Part shown: piece by piece, positions 47,285 through 54,486 of the stretch
How positions within the stretch are numbered: position 1 is the stretch's first letter
Layout: each line of letters begins with the position of its first letter
NCBI GenBank assembly: GCA_937898625.1
Contig: CALEJF010000041.1
Location: 1-64,000, forward strand
DNA from: an uncultured Clostridia bacterium
Lineage (GTDB): Bacteria > Bacillota > Clostridia > Oscillospirales > Acutalibacteraceae
Length of the DNA stretch: 64,000 nucleotides
Direction: 5' to 3'
Position numbers and translations under genes: made by a program
The notes under the pieces: generated by a model
What the model saw: only the letters and a program-made list of their open reading frames with translations
The model's database searches: none
What the model was told of the DNA's origin: nothing

Positions 47285-47779
47285 TTACGAATCTTTAATT
47301 TTCTTTATTGCACCTTTTTCAAGACGACTGACCTGTGCCTGACTAATCCCAACCTCGTTAGCAACCTCCATTTGAGTTTTACCCTGCATAAAACGAAGAT
47401 TTAAAATCTGTTTTTCCCTATCACCTAAATTCTTGATGGCTTCCTTAATTGAAATCTCATTGAGCCAGTCCTCGTCACTTTCCGAGCTTCCAATCTGGTC
47501 CATAACATAAATCGTATCCCCACCGTCAGAATAAACCGGCTCATAGAGGGACACAGGCTCAACAATGGCTTCAAGAGCGAGAATAACATCAACAGGCTCT
47601 ATTTCCATTTCCTTTGCGATTTCCTCAATGGTAGCATCCCTGCCCAAAGTGTTCTGAATTCTCTCTTTAATTTGCATAGCGTGATAAGCAGTGTCACGGA
47701 GTGAACGACTTACCCTTATCGTGTTGTAATCTCTTAAATACCGCCTTATTTCACCTATAATCATTGGAATGGTATATGT
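47285..47779 (-). pseudogene. sigG: 3' fragment of sigma-G gene, 5' part missing
   Basis: Encodes about 165 residues that match the C-terminal two thirds of sigma G, the forespore-specific sigma factor. Diagnostic stretches: PMIIGEIRRYLRDYN, IRVSRSLRDTAYHAMQ, the sigma-G-specific PVSLYEPVYSDGGDTIYVMD and GKTQMEVANEVGISQAQVSR (region 4 helix-turn-helix). Sigma G is normally ~255-260 residues; regions 1-2.3 are missing. Homology runs only to YTIP just before MIIG, equivalent to YAVP in other species, then breaks into unrelated sequence that meets the recombinase stop codon. An ATG (Met of PMIIG, at 47764) opens a 159-codon frame but has no ribosome site. ymxH downstream confirms the locus. The missing part is not on either strand of this window. 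Confidence 0.9.
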
Positions 47780-47800
47780 CAGGCGAAAATATAGTAATAA
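47765..47800 (-). other. Probable attachment-site junction of the inserted element
   Basis: The 36 bases between the recombinase stop and the recognisable sigG codons. Sigma homology ends around the ATATAC...TTCCAATGATT stretch, so the crossover should lie at or just before 47779. The partner junction is outside the window, so the core cannot be defined. Confidence 0.6.
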
Positions 47801-49399
47801 TTATTTATTAAGGTATTGTTCAAGGTGAAAATGGATGCTGATTTCGGGGTCACCGTCAGTATGAGTAATCACAATTCGGTCAATGACTTCACGACATACT
47901 GTTCGTTTTTCTTCATCAGTCATGTGAGGCCAAGCGTCAGCAATGTTTTTAATTGTTGATTTTGTCTTTTCAATTTTTCGTTTGATGTTTCTTTTTTCTC
48001 GTTCACTTTTTACTTGTGAAACAAGTCGTTCAATTTCATCTGACAACCTGTCAATGGTTGCAGCATATGCTTTGCCTTTTGCACTATCTGTATCGGACAT
48101 AGCATATTCCATTGTTGCTTTGTTCAATGCTTTTTGATTCTTCTCAATTTCTTTTTCAAGCGAAGAGATAATATCAAAATCAGTAACTGTTTTTTTATTG
48201 TCTTGATTTATATAGGACAAACGAAACAACTCACGAATTACAATGTCTTCAATGTCCTTTGCATAATATCTTGTTTTATTTGGACAGTTAGGGTCTTTGA
48301 CCAAATGTCTTTTAGCATGTGAATGTTCTTTCGAATAACAAGAAATCTTTACATTTCCTGTTGCAGATTCTTTTTGATATCTCATCTTTGCACCGCAGTT
48401 ACCACAATATACTAAACCGGTCAGCATATATGTAGTATCACATCTTGCTCTACTTCTGCGTTCAAATTCATCCTGCTGCTCCTGCCATTGTTCCTCGGTA
48501 ATGAATGGTTCAAAATGTCCGGGATATTCAACGCCGTTGTAAGTCAGTATATTAAGATAAGTTCTTCTTTTGAGCATTTGAGTAACGAGTCTTTCAGTAG
48601 AAAGATTCAATTCTTCAGCAATAGTAGAAGGCGGAAGGTGTTCTTCAACAAACAATCTTCTTGCTTCAAGAAACTTTTCCTTTTGTTCAGGAATTGTTTC
48701 ATAATTACCTTTTTTGTCTTTGGTATTTTCAACATAACGGTAACCGTACGGAACATTTCCACCGCCTAACGGGTAACCACTTGCAACTCGTTGTGCTTTA
48801 CCCGAACGGAATTTTCTCAAAATTGCCTTTCTGTCTAAATCAGCAAGCAAAGAGAATATAACAATCAACAAATGTGATGTTGGGTCTAACTCGCCATTTT
48901 CAGTTGTGACAATTCTTATATTGCTTTCTTCCTCAGATATGAATTCAACAAGGTAACGATTTTCATTAACAGGGGACTTTGTTCCACCCTTAGGCAGAAT
49001 ATAGTCGTTGATAAAGCTTAGCATACCAACAATATCTCTACCCAAACGGTCCATTCGCGGAACAATCAATCGACGAATTCGTATTTTAGTCAAACCTCTG
49101 TTGAAGTCTGTGAGCCTTTTTATGAAACAATCCATACCGGGACGCTCCATAACTGTACCTGTAAATCCGTCATCTGTAACGAGGATACAAGCAGTTGAAT
49201 CGTTTTTTCTGCAACAAGCTTTAATCTTCTCCAATTGGCTATCAAGTCCAAATCCATCCAAAGATTGCTTTTCAGTTGAAACTCTTCTATATGCGATGTC
49301 AATAAGATAGTTACCTTCACTATCTCGTTGAATGTCATCGGTATCATATAAAATTTCTTCTTTAGACATTAAGTTAATATTTTCTTTAATCCAACCCAT
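47801..49399 (-). CDS. Large serine recombinase (site-specific integrase/excisionase)
   Basis: A 532-residue large serine recombinase. Catalytic domain: IAYRRVSTEKQSLDGFGLDSQ with nucleophile Ser41, LIVPRMDRLGRDIVGML with the active-site arginines; then the recombinase domain (GYPLGGGNVPYGYRY, AEELN helix), a zinc ribbon (YCGNCGAKMRY ... CYSK ... PNC), and a coiled-coil region typical of phage and Tn4451/Tn5397-type enzymes. The length is close to TndX. AGGAGG sits 7 bases before the ATG. It lies 36 bases from the broken sigG end in the same orientation, as integrase genes do beside their att site. It should cut and rejoin the sigG junctions, but whether it still does is unknown. Confidence 0.95.
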   Translation of the reverse strand: MGWIKENINLMSKEEILYDTDDIQRDSEGNYLIDIAYRRVSTEKQSLDGFGLDSQLEKIKACCRKNDSTACILVTDDGFTGTVMERPGMDCFIKRLTDFNRGLTKIRIRRLIVPRMDRLGRDIVGMLSFINDYILPKGGTKSPVNENRYLVEFISEEESNIRIVTTENGELDPTSHLLIVIFSLLADLDRKAILRKFRSGKAQRVASGYPLGGGNVPYGYRYVENTKDKKGNYETIPEQKEKFLEARRLFVEEHLPPSTIAEELNLSTERLVTQMLKRRTYLNILTYNGVEYPGHFEPFITEEQWQEQQDEFERRSRARCDTTYMLTGLVYCGNCGAKMRYQKESATGNVKISCYSKEHSHAKRHLVKDPNCPNKTRYYAKDIEDIVIRELFRLSYINQDNKKTVTDFDIISSLEKEIEKNQKALNKATMEYAMSDTDSAKGKAYAATIDRLSDEIERLVSQVKSEREKRNIKRKIEKTKSTIKNIADAWPHMTDEEKRTVCREVIDRIVITHTDGDPEISIHFHLEQYLNK

Positions 49400-49496
49400 A
49401 TAATATCCTCCTGACTGTATTTTCTTTAATCATTATAGCAGAATATTTCGACTAAAACAATATAAAAATCAAATTAACAAAATTTGTCGAAATACG

Positions 49497-49532
49497 AAAA
49501 GTACTGATACATTTCTGCATCAGTACTTTTTG
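49497..49532 (-). terminator. Terminator of the 51-codon ORF
   Basis: AAAGTACTGAT / ATCAGTACTTT perfect stem; on the minus strand it lies between the small ORF and the recombinase promoter region. Confidence 0.75.
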
Positions 49533-49537
49533 TAAAA

Positions 49538-49693
49538 TTAAGAAGCTTTATCATCAATATTACTATCTTCTGTCGCTCTGTCAATAATATCATTAATAAT
49601 TCTATCAATTGCAGGTCGCATAATTTGATATTTTGGAAGGTCAGACGAATCTACTTCCATGTTATTTATAAAAACTTTAACATTAAAATACAT
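49538..49693 (-). CDS. Small hypothetical protein
   Basis: A 51-residue ORF (starts MYFNVKVFINNMEVDSSDLP, ends DDKAS) with AAAGGA 8 bases before the ATG and a terminator after it, which supports real expression. Not recognised. Its position next to a recombinase suggests an element-encoded helper such as a directionality factor, but the sequence is acidic and shows no helix-turn-helix, so that is only a guess. Confidence 0.5.
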   Translation of the reverse strand: MYFNVKVFINNMEVDSSDLPKYQIMRPAIDRIINDIIDRATEDSNIDDKAS

Positions 49694-49710
49694 CCTGACC
49701 ATCCTTTCAT

Positions 49711-49731
49711 TGTGTCTTTATTGTTGACACA
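49711..49731. promoter_or_regulatory. Inverted repeat upstream of the small ORF
   Basis: TGTGTC, 9 bases, GACACA just upstream of the 51-codon ORF; a possible operator. Apart from this, 49694-50059 is AT-rich with no gene seen. Confidence 0.3.
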
Positions 49732-50059
49732 TATGGAAAGAATTAATCAAAAATAAACATATTCTTATGAAATGCAGTTTCTACATTTTAAAATAAAAAA
49801 TAAAATACCATTTATACTTTTGTAGATGAAACTACTTTTTGCGTATGTTTGCAGTTTTTTGTAAAACTAATATTATAATAATAAGGGAAAAGATTTTTAC
49901 TTAATGATTGGAAATCGAAGAAAATTGCAAATGTTCTTTACATAGTATAATTAAGTATTACTTATACCATTATACATTATAAATAATAGATTTCCTTTTA
50001 GTATTTTATTATATTTGTACTTTATATTTATTACTTTATTGTGTTTTGTCTTCCAATGA

Positions 50060-50401
50060 TTATTGTTCCGAAATCGTACTTTCAGTCGACGCGAAATCAA
50101 TTATTCTATTTCTGGGGGTTTCGTAGATGTCGTACACAGTAGTTGAGAAAACTCCGTTGTGTCTTTGCTGCGTTCGGACAAGATAGCCAAACTCTTCTAA
50201 TTCCTTAAGTGCACTTCTTACACTGTCTCTGCCATCTTTCGAAAGTTTGGTGAGCCCTACCTCTGAAAATGACCAACTGTCTGGAAGCGATAGCATAAGC
50301 GATAATAGCCCTTTTGCTTTCAAGGACATTTCACGTTCTTGAAAGTGGTCATTGCTCATTGTGCTGAAGTTTGAAATTCGTTTGTTTCTGTAGATAGCCA
50401 T
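50060..50401 (-). CDS. Helix-turn-helix protein, probably short replication/regulatory type
   Basis: A 113-residue protein with the N-terminal winged-helix domain seen in many ICE and plasmid proteins of Clostridia (FSTMSNDHFQEREMSLKAKG, LLSLMLSLPDSWSFSE, RDSVRSALKELEEFGYLVR). Relatives are usually ~200-280 residues with a C-terminal DnaB/DnaD-like part; here the protein stops soon after YDIYETP, so it may be truncated. AGGAGGCC precedes the ATG. The leader at 50424-50515 probably controls it. Confidence 0.75.
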   Translation of the reverse strand: MAIYRNKRISNFSTMSNDHFQEREMSLKAKGLLSLMLSLPDSWSFSEVGLTKLSKDGRDSVRSALKELEEFGYLVRTQQRHNGVFSTTVYDIYETPRNRIIDFASTESTISEQ

Positions 50402-50423
50402 AGTTAAAGGCCTCCTTCTTTAA

Positions 50424-50515
50424 AAATATAAAAAGCCACTCCACCAAAAAAGTAGAGTGACTTGTTTGCTAAATCATTAATTTTCGTTAAGCACGTCTTT
50501 AAGACGCTCGTTAAT
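50424..50515 (-). promoter_or_regulatory. Attenuator leader, copy B
   Basis: On the minus strand, ATTAACGAGCGTC ... GACGTGCTTAAC, a spacer AAAATTAATGATTT, then a terminator hairpin AGTCACTCTAC / GGTGGAGTGGCT with a T5 run, 25 bases before the HTH gene. Copy A of the same leader, with compensating changes in the first hairpin, lies at 51841-51935 on the other strand. The arrangement promoter, hairpin, terminator, gene indicates transcription attenuation. Confidence 0.7.
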
Positions 50516-50559
50516 CGTAATACTCCAAAAATGTATTATAAAAATCTTTATTTTTCTAT

Positions 50560-50588
50560 ATTATATCACATATATGAAAACTTTTCAA
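50560..50588 (-). promoter_or_regulatory. Promoter of attenuator leader B and HTH gene
   Basis: TTGAAA, 17-base spacer, TATAAT on the minus strand. The rest of 50589-50785 holds no visible gene. Confidence 0.7.
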
Positions 50589-50785
50589 TTATAAATTCTG
50601 TAATTAGTGTAAAAATTTTGTAAATACTTTGTTAATTTTCTTTGAATTTTTGTGTATGTATTTATTATGATGTCCTGTATATAAAAACGGAAAATAAACT
50701 ATACCAGTATCCATAAAATATGTGTCTAAAAGTGTTTAACTTTTGTGCTGCACATCAAATTTAAGTAGCAGTTTTTTTATGTAAA

Positions 50786-51391
50786 TTATTCTTTCCACTG
50801 TGTTTCTTTAGCAATTTCGCAAACTAATTTCCCGTTGTACGTAAAATAAGAAGGACCTGCGATTGCTTTAACACCTTTAATTTTACCTGCTACTGCGGAC
50901 AGTGATGTGATTTCATCATTGTATGAAACCTTTCTTTCACTTTCTACTGTTACTTTAACAGTAGGGTCTTCAACAAACACAAGTTCTGCACCAACGGGGA
51001 TATTACATTTAGAAAAGTTAACAGCAGGTTTCTTTTTCTTTGATTCGGCACTGGTTTTATTTGTTGTGTTTTTTTCTCTCTTAAGTTTATCTTGTGAACC
51101 ACTGATTGTTGCAATTGCTTCTAATAATTCATAAGCCTCTTCAGCAGACATCACAAAAAATTCACGGTTTTTTGAAACACGAAGGTCTGGGTTAAGATTG
51201 TCAATCAATTTATGAAGTTTTTTGTCTTCGAGTTTTCCAGAAGTTTCATATGTTGCATATATTTCATATTCGTAGGGGAGAGCAGTTGTACTTAATTGTT
51301 TTCTTCTTTCTTCTACATTAGTTGCATATCCGATTTTGACCATATCCTTTAAACATGGATTTGTCATTATATAAATATAGCCTTTTGACAT
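50786..51391 (-). CDS. GIY-YIG nuclease family protein (T5orf172-like)
   Basis: A 201-residue protein whose N-terminal ~85 residues form a GIY-YIG-like domain (GYIYIMTNPCLKDMVKIGYA, then VEERRKQL and the NREFF Glu). A Lys-rich linker (~105-125) leads to a C-terminal ~75-residue domain resembling DUF4357-type modules (DEITSLSAVAGKIKG ... GPSYFTYNGKLV). Such proteins occur in phages and mobile elements and may cut DNA; the target is unknown. Confidence 0.82.
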   Translation of the reverse strand: MSKGYIYIMTNPCLKDMVKIGYATNVEERRKQLSTTALPYEYEIYATYETSGKLEDKKLHKLIDNLNPDLRVSKNREFFVMSAEEAYELLEAIATISGSQDKLKREKNTTNKTSAESKKKKPAVNFSKCNIPVGAELVFVEDPTVKVTVESERKVSYNDEITSLSAVAGKIKGVKAIAGPSYFTYNGKLVCEIAKETQWKE

Positions 51392-51428
51392 AGTACCGCC
51401 TCCACATAAACATCATATTTCCATATAA

Positions 51429-51457
51429 AGTATATCATTTACTAATTAATCTTTCAA
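51429..51457 (-). promoter_or_regulatory. Promoter of the GIY-YIG gene
   Basis: TTGAAA, 17-base spacer, TATACT on the minus strand, 38 bases before the ATG. Confidence 0.7.
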
Positions 51458-51529
51458 GTAGTTTGATTTTCCTTTCCTACAACTGACAAGATGCTTTTAT
51501 TAATTTAATCAACAGAAGTAGTGCTTTTT

Positions 51530-51655
51530 TTATTCAACAGTTTGCACACCTTTCTCAGGAATATCAGCACTATCGTTTAGAATAATGTCAATTGTTGATG
51601 CTTTTACAACATAAGTTATTGTCTTGTTATATTCCAGATGTGAATATGCTTGTCA
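51530..51655 (-). pseudogene. Possible C-terminal coding remnant
   Basis: About 41 codons stay open on the minus strand (AYSHLEYNKTITYVVKASTI, ending PEKGVQTVE) with no start or ribosome site and stop codons upstream. It has protein-like composition and may be the tail of a deleted gene, but an open stretch of this length can arise by chance. No family recognised. Confidence 0.2.
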
Positions 51656-51717
51656 TTTTCAACTATCCTTTAGTAACAAAAAATTATATTTGACCCCAAT
51701 ATCTTGTGCCAAAGAAT

Positions 51718-51746
51718 TTGATTTTTTAAGAAATTTGTGCTATAAT
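51718..51746 (+). promoter_or_regulatory. Promoter of the structured leader and mobilization genes
   Basis: TTGATT, 17-base spacer, TATAAT. Transcription would begin around 51752-51754, exactly at the 5' arm of the structured RNA. Confidence 0.7.
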
Positions 51747-51751
51747 AATAT

Positions 51752-51810
51752 TGTCGATAAGAAATTCCTATCCGGGCAATTGGAGCCCGATAGATAGACC
51801 CAATCGACAG
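51752..51810 (+). ncRNA. Compact structured RNA element, unknown class
   Basis: Outer stem TGTCGAT / ATCGACA (51752-51758 with 51803-51809) encloses a hairpin CTAT-C-CGGGC / GCCCG-ATAG (bulged C) with loop AATTGGA. The loop bases ATTGG can pair with CCAAT at 51800-51804, forming a pseudoknot that competes with the outer stem. I do not recognise a riboswitch or ribozyme class. It heads a transcript that next contains attenuator copy A. Confidence 0.5.
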
Positions 51811-51840
51811 ATTTTAAATAATACTTTGTAGAGTTTTAAA

Positions 51841-51935
51841 ATTAATGAGCGTTCATAGCAACGTGCTTAACTAAAATAATGATTTCAAAAAATGAAGTCA
51901 CTCTATCTTAATCGATGGAGTGACTTTTTTATTTT
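51841..51935 (+). promoter_or_regulatory. Attenuator leader, copy A
   Basis: ATTAATGAGCGTT ... AACGTGCTTAAC, AAAATAATGATTT, then the terminator AAGTCACTC / GGAGTGACTT with T6, 34 bases before the accessory gene. The same order and nearly the same sequence occur as copy B (50424-50515, minus strand). The small hairpin changes from CGTT/AACG here to CGTCTT/AAGACG there, keeping the pairing. A short frame MSVHSNVLN starts at 51845 within the leader. Confidence 0.7.
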
Positions 51936-51968
51936 CCCGACGGGGATTCACGTAGAAAGGATAAAACT

Positions 51969-52355
51969 ATGAGTAAAAGAACAGATATCGAGATTAGAAA
52001 CTTTTATCTCGAAAAAGCAAAGCAGGCAGAAAATAGAATCAAACAGAAGGAGAAACGCATGAAAGAACAACAACGTAAAAAAGTGAATTCTATTAAATTT
52101 ACACTTGGTGGAATGATGTTCAAGTATTTTGGTGATGATTTGGTGAATCTTCCAAGAAAAGAATTGGAGGCATACATTTACGGGTTATCATGTTTGTTTG
52201 GGACATATGAGGAACTTGTTACAAGATTTAAAAGTTACGGCGAATTTAGTTTGAAGGCTTATCGAAAGGAAATAGCTGAGGAAGAAAAAATCAAAAGTTT
52301 AAGAGCAGGAGATTTGGATAGTACAAATCAGTTTGAATATTTTTATGACTTATAG
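51969..52355 (+). CDS. Hypothetical protein upstream of relaxase, possible mobilization accessory
   Basis: A 128-residue highly charged protein. Residues ~10-35 form a Lys/Glu/Gln-rich coiled coil (KAKQAENRIKQKEKRMKEQQ), followed by LPRKELEAYIYGLSCLFGTYEEL and an acidic end. Not recognised as a MobC family member, but its place between the attenuator and the oriT/relaxase fits an accessory DNA-binding role. GAAAGGA precedes the ATG. Confidence 0.65.
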   Translation: MSKRTDIEIRNFYLEKAKQAENRIKQKEKRMKEQQRKKVNSIKFTLGGMMFKYFGDDLVNLPRKELEAYIYGLSCLFGTYEELVTRFKSYGEFSLKAYRKEIAEEEKIKSLRAGDLDSTNQFEYFYDL

Positions 52356-52364
52356 ATGATGGTA

Positions 52365-52540
52365 CGTAGGAGAGTTAATCTCTCCTATGATTTTGCTCCT
52401 TTTTTAAAGGAGCGCAATTACACACCACCACATTATGGAGGCGTTCTCATTGCTTGCAGGGGCGATGCCCCTAACACCCCATCACGTATTTTTGTGCGAC
52501 AAAAACACATGATAAAAATTGTTATGTCACAATAATTCAC
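52365..52540 (+). other. Candidate oriT region
   Basis: Between the accessory gene and the relaxase are a GGAGAG / CTCTCC hairpin (52367-52384), a GCTCCTTT / AAAGGAGC hairpin (~52392-52413), and then TTGCTTGCAGGGGCGATGCC followed by CCTAACACCCC near 52450-52485. The last block, a short GGGGC/GCCCC palindrome beside a C-rich single strand next to a MobA/MobL gene, resembles nic regions of MobQ-type plasmids. No nick site can be proven from sequence. Confidence 0.45.
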
Positions 52541-52557
52541 AAAGGAGGTTGTTCATT

Positions 52558-53880
52558 ATGGCAACATACAATTTTTCTCTTACCCCAAAATCTCGTGGTA
52601 AGGGAAAGTCTGCAGCAGCAGAACTTTCATATATTTCCCGAACAAAGTTAAATGATATTCGAACAGGAATAAATCACGATAATAGAGAAAGAAAAGACCT
52701 TGTATATTCAAGAGTCTTTCTTCCAAAGGAAGCATCACCGGAGTGGAAAGATTTACAAAAACTTGCAAATGCTGTAGAAGAATATTCATCTAATCCTAAT
52801 GCACGAATTGGTAAGAGTTTCATATGTGCAGTACCTAATGAGTTGTCGGAGATTTCGCATATGGCTATAGTTGAGGACTTTGGAAAGCATTTGAAAGAGC
52901 AGGGAATAGTTGCGGCTATTGGAGCACATGATGAGATGAAGAAACAGCAAAGGAATAAACATATTCATGTTTTTATTCCAACCAAGCCATGTAAGAACGG
53001 TAGATTTGTACAGGGCAGTATGGTAGGGTATAAATGCATTCACAATGGAGAATATAAGGTATTAACGGCCAAAGAATTTAATGCACTCAAAGATGGTGGT
53101 AATCCGGCTGAAAAGATATATAAATATGTACCAATAAATGAGGACGGTACAGATGATAATACATTAAAATTAACTCCGTCTGAATATGAGGCTCATTACA
53201 AAGAAACACATATTAGGAAGAGTAAACAACCAGGAAAAGTAAAAATAGATTTAACTGAATGGGATAGTACAGAGTGGTTGAAAAAAGAAAGAAAGTTTTG
53301 GGCAGACTTGTGTAATAAATATCTTGCACTTGAGGGTATAGAAGAACGAGTGAGTGAAAAGTCATATAGTGAGCAGAGGATTGAAAAAATACCAGAAATT
53401 CATCTGGGAACTGTTGTAGCAGAAATGGAAAGAAAAAATCCGGGTTCCACAGAAAAGGGAAGAAAGAATATTTCTATCCAACTGAGAAATAAAGGAATTG
53501 AATACATCAATAATCTTCTTGATAATATCATGATTGAGAATACTGATGAAAAAGAAATGGCGATTGAAATGAAAAGAGAACTTTTGTGGAATGATGATAC
53601 TATGCTAATAGAGTATAAAACAAAAAGTTTTGAACTTTTTAAGAAGATTATTCAGAAATTGAAAGAGACAAAAACATTGTTTTGTGCATTCGTTTCTGGT
53701 AGTGAAGGAATTATTTTGATGTTATATCATCAGTATTTAAAAGTAAAAGATATTTTGGATTCATTAAAAGCACAAAATCATAATAAAGATAAGTCTGTAT
53801 ATGAGTTAATAAATAATGCAACTCGCAGGGCTAAGGAAACAATCAAAGGACAAAATTATATGCAAGATTATATTAAATAA
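52558..53880 (+). CDS. mobL: MobA/MobL family relaxase
   Basis: A 440-residue relaxase that nicks oriT and leads the strand into a recipient cell. N-terminal ATYNFSLTPKSRGKGKSAAA and AAELSYISRTK are typical MobA/MobL, and the HUH metal site appears in RNKHIHVFIPTKP. The C-terminal ~200 residues are helical with no primase or helicase signature. AAAGGAGG is 8 bases before the ATG at 52558; upstream in-frame starts lack a ribosome site. No coupling protein or type IV secretion gene is present, so the element is mobilizable, not self-transmissible, on what is visible. Confidence 0.92.
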   Translation: MATYNFSLTPKSRGKGKSAAAELSYISRTKLNDIRTGINHDNRERKDLVYSRVFLPKEASPEWKDLQKLANAVEEYSSNPNARIGKSFICAVPNELSEISHMAIVEDFGKHLKEQGIVAAIGAHDEMKKQQRNKHIHVFIPTKPCKNGRFVQGSMVGYKCIHNGEYKVLTAKEFNALKDGGNPAEKIYKYVPINEDGTDDNTLKLTPSEYEAHYKETHIRKSKQPGKVKIDLTEWDSTEWLKKERKFWADLCNKYLALEGIEERVSEKSYSEQRIEKIPEIHLGTVVAEMERKNPGSTEKGRKNISIQLRNKGIEYINNLLDNIMIENTDEKEMAIEMKRELLWNDDTMLIEYKTKSFELFKKIIQKLKETKTLFCAFVSGSEGIILMLYHQYLKVKDILDSLKAQNHNKDKSVYELINNATRRAKETIKGQNYMQDYIK

Positions 53881-53883
53881 AAC

Positions 53884-54453
53884 CATAACCACCAGTTGAA
53901 CTGGTGGTTTGCACAGGCCCTATAAGGGCCGCCTACTGGCTTGCCGACTAAAAGTCGGCATAGAAGTTTGACATCGCATTACTATTTCAAGCAACCGCTC
54001 TCGTGCGGTTGTTTGTTTTTTTGCTTACTTGTTCTTGTTACCCGTGAACGGGTCTATATACTCTTTGAGCGATATCTGGTCATTTGCGAAATCTTCTTCT
54101 AATTGATTTTTTATATAGTTTTCTATCACTTTCTTATTTCGACCGACCGTATCTACATAGTATCCTCTACACCAAAAATGTCGGTTTCCGTACTTGTATT
54201 TTAAATTTGCATGTCGGTCGAAAATCATTAATGTACTTTTACCCTTGAGATATCCCATAAATTGTGCTACACTTAAGTAAGGTGGTATCGACACTAAAAG
54301 GTGTATGTGGTCTTTGCAGGCTTCAGCCTCTATTATATCCACACCTTTTTGTTCGCACAATTTCCTTATTATCTGCCCGATATCTTTTTTCAGTTTTCCA
54401 TATATCTCTTTTCTTCTGTATTTTGGTGCAAATGCAATACTATTCTCAATCAC
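53884..54453 (-). mobile_element. IS200/IS605-family insertion sequence, 5' end damaged
   Basis: The right end carries the family's subterminal hairpins: AACCACCAGTT / AACTGGTGGTT (53887-53909), GCCGAC / GTCGGC (~53943-53959) and CAACCG / CGGTTG (53992-54011), then tnpA on the minus strand. It sits four bases after the relaxase stop. The left end and the first tnpA codons are not recognisable, so the copy is probably dead. Confidence 0.8.
54025..54453 (-). CDS. tnpA: IS200 transposase TnpA, N-terminus altered
   Basis: A 142-residue Y1 HUH transposase. Conserved: FAPKYRRKEIYGKLKKDIG, the HUH pair in KDHIHLLVSIPP, SVAQFMGYLKGKSTLMIFD, YGNRHFWCRGYYVDTVGRN and the catalytic Tyr in ENYIKNQ. The usual start (about 20 residues ending in W.CKYHIVFAP) is replaced by unrelated codons; the only start is a GTG giving MIENSIAFAPKYRR. 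The C-terminus KEYIDPFTGNK is complete. Loss of the N-terminal strand probably inactivates it. Its 5' end lies about 30 bases from the divergent XRE gene. Confidence 0.85.
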   Translation of the reverse strand: MIENSIAFAPKYRRKEIYGKLKKDIGQIIRKLCEQKGVDIIEAEACKDHIHLLVSIPPYLSVAQFMGYLKGKSTLMIFDRHANLKYKYGNRHFWCRGYYVDTVGRNKKVIENYIKNQLEEDFANDQISLKEYIDPFTGNKNK

Positions 54454-54486
54454 ACAGGAATATATTTCTTTGCTAAAGGTAAGCTG

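Noticed and set aside
47285..47764. 159-codon frame beginning at MIIGEIRRYL as a complete small sigma factor
   Set aside because: The Met is an internal residue of sigma G (PMIIGEIRR), there is no ribosome site before it, and all of regions 1-2.3 are missing. It is a gene fragment.
51752..51810. Known riboswitch (c-di-GMP, preQ1, fluoride, ZTP) or small ribozyme
   Set aside because: Conserved core bases of these classes as I know them are not present; kept only as an unclassified structured RNA.
53881..54020. CRISPR-like or terminator cluster after the relaxase
   Set aside because: The three hairpins differ from each other and sit exactly where an IS200 right end should be, next to tnpA.
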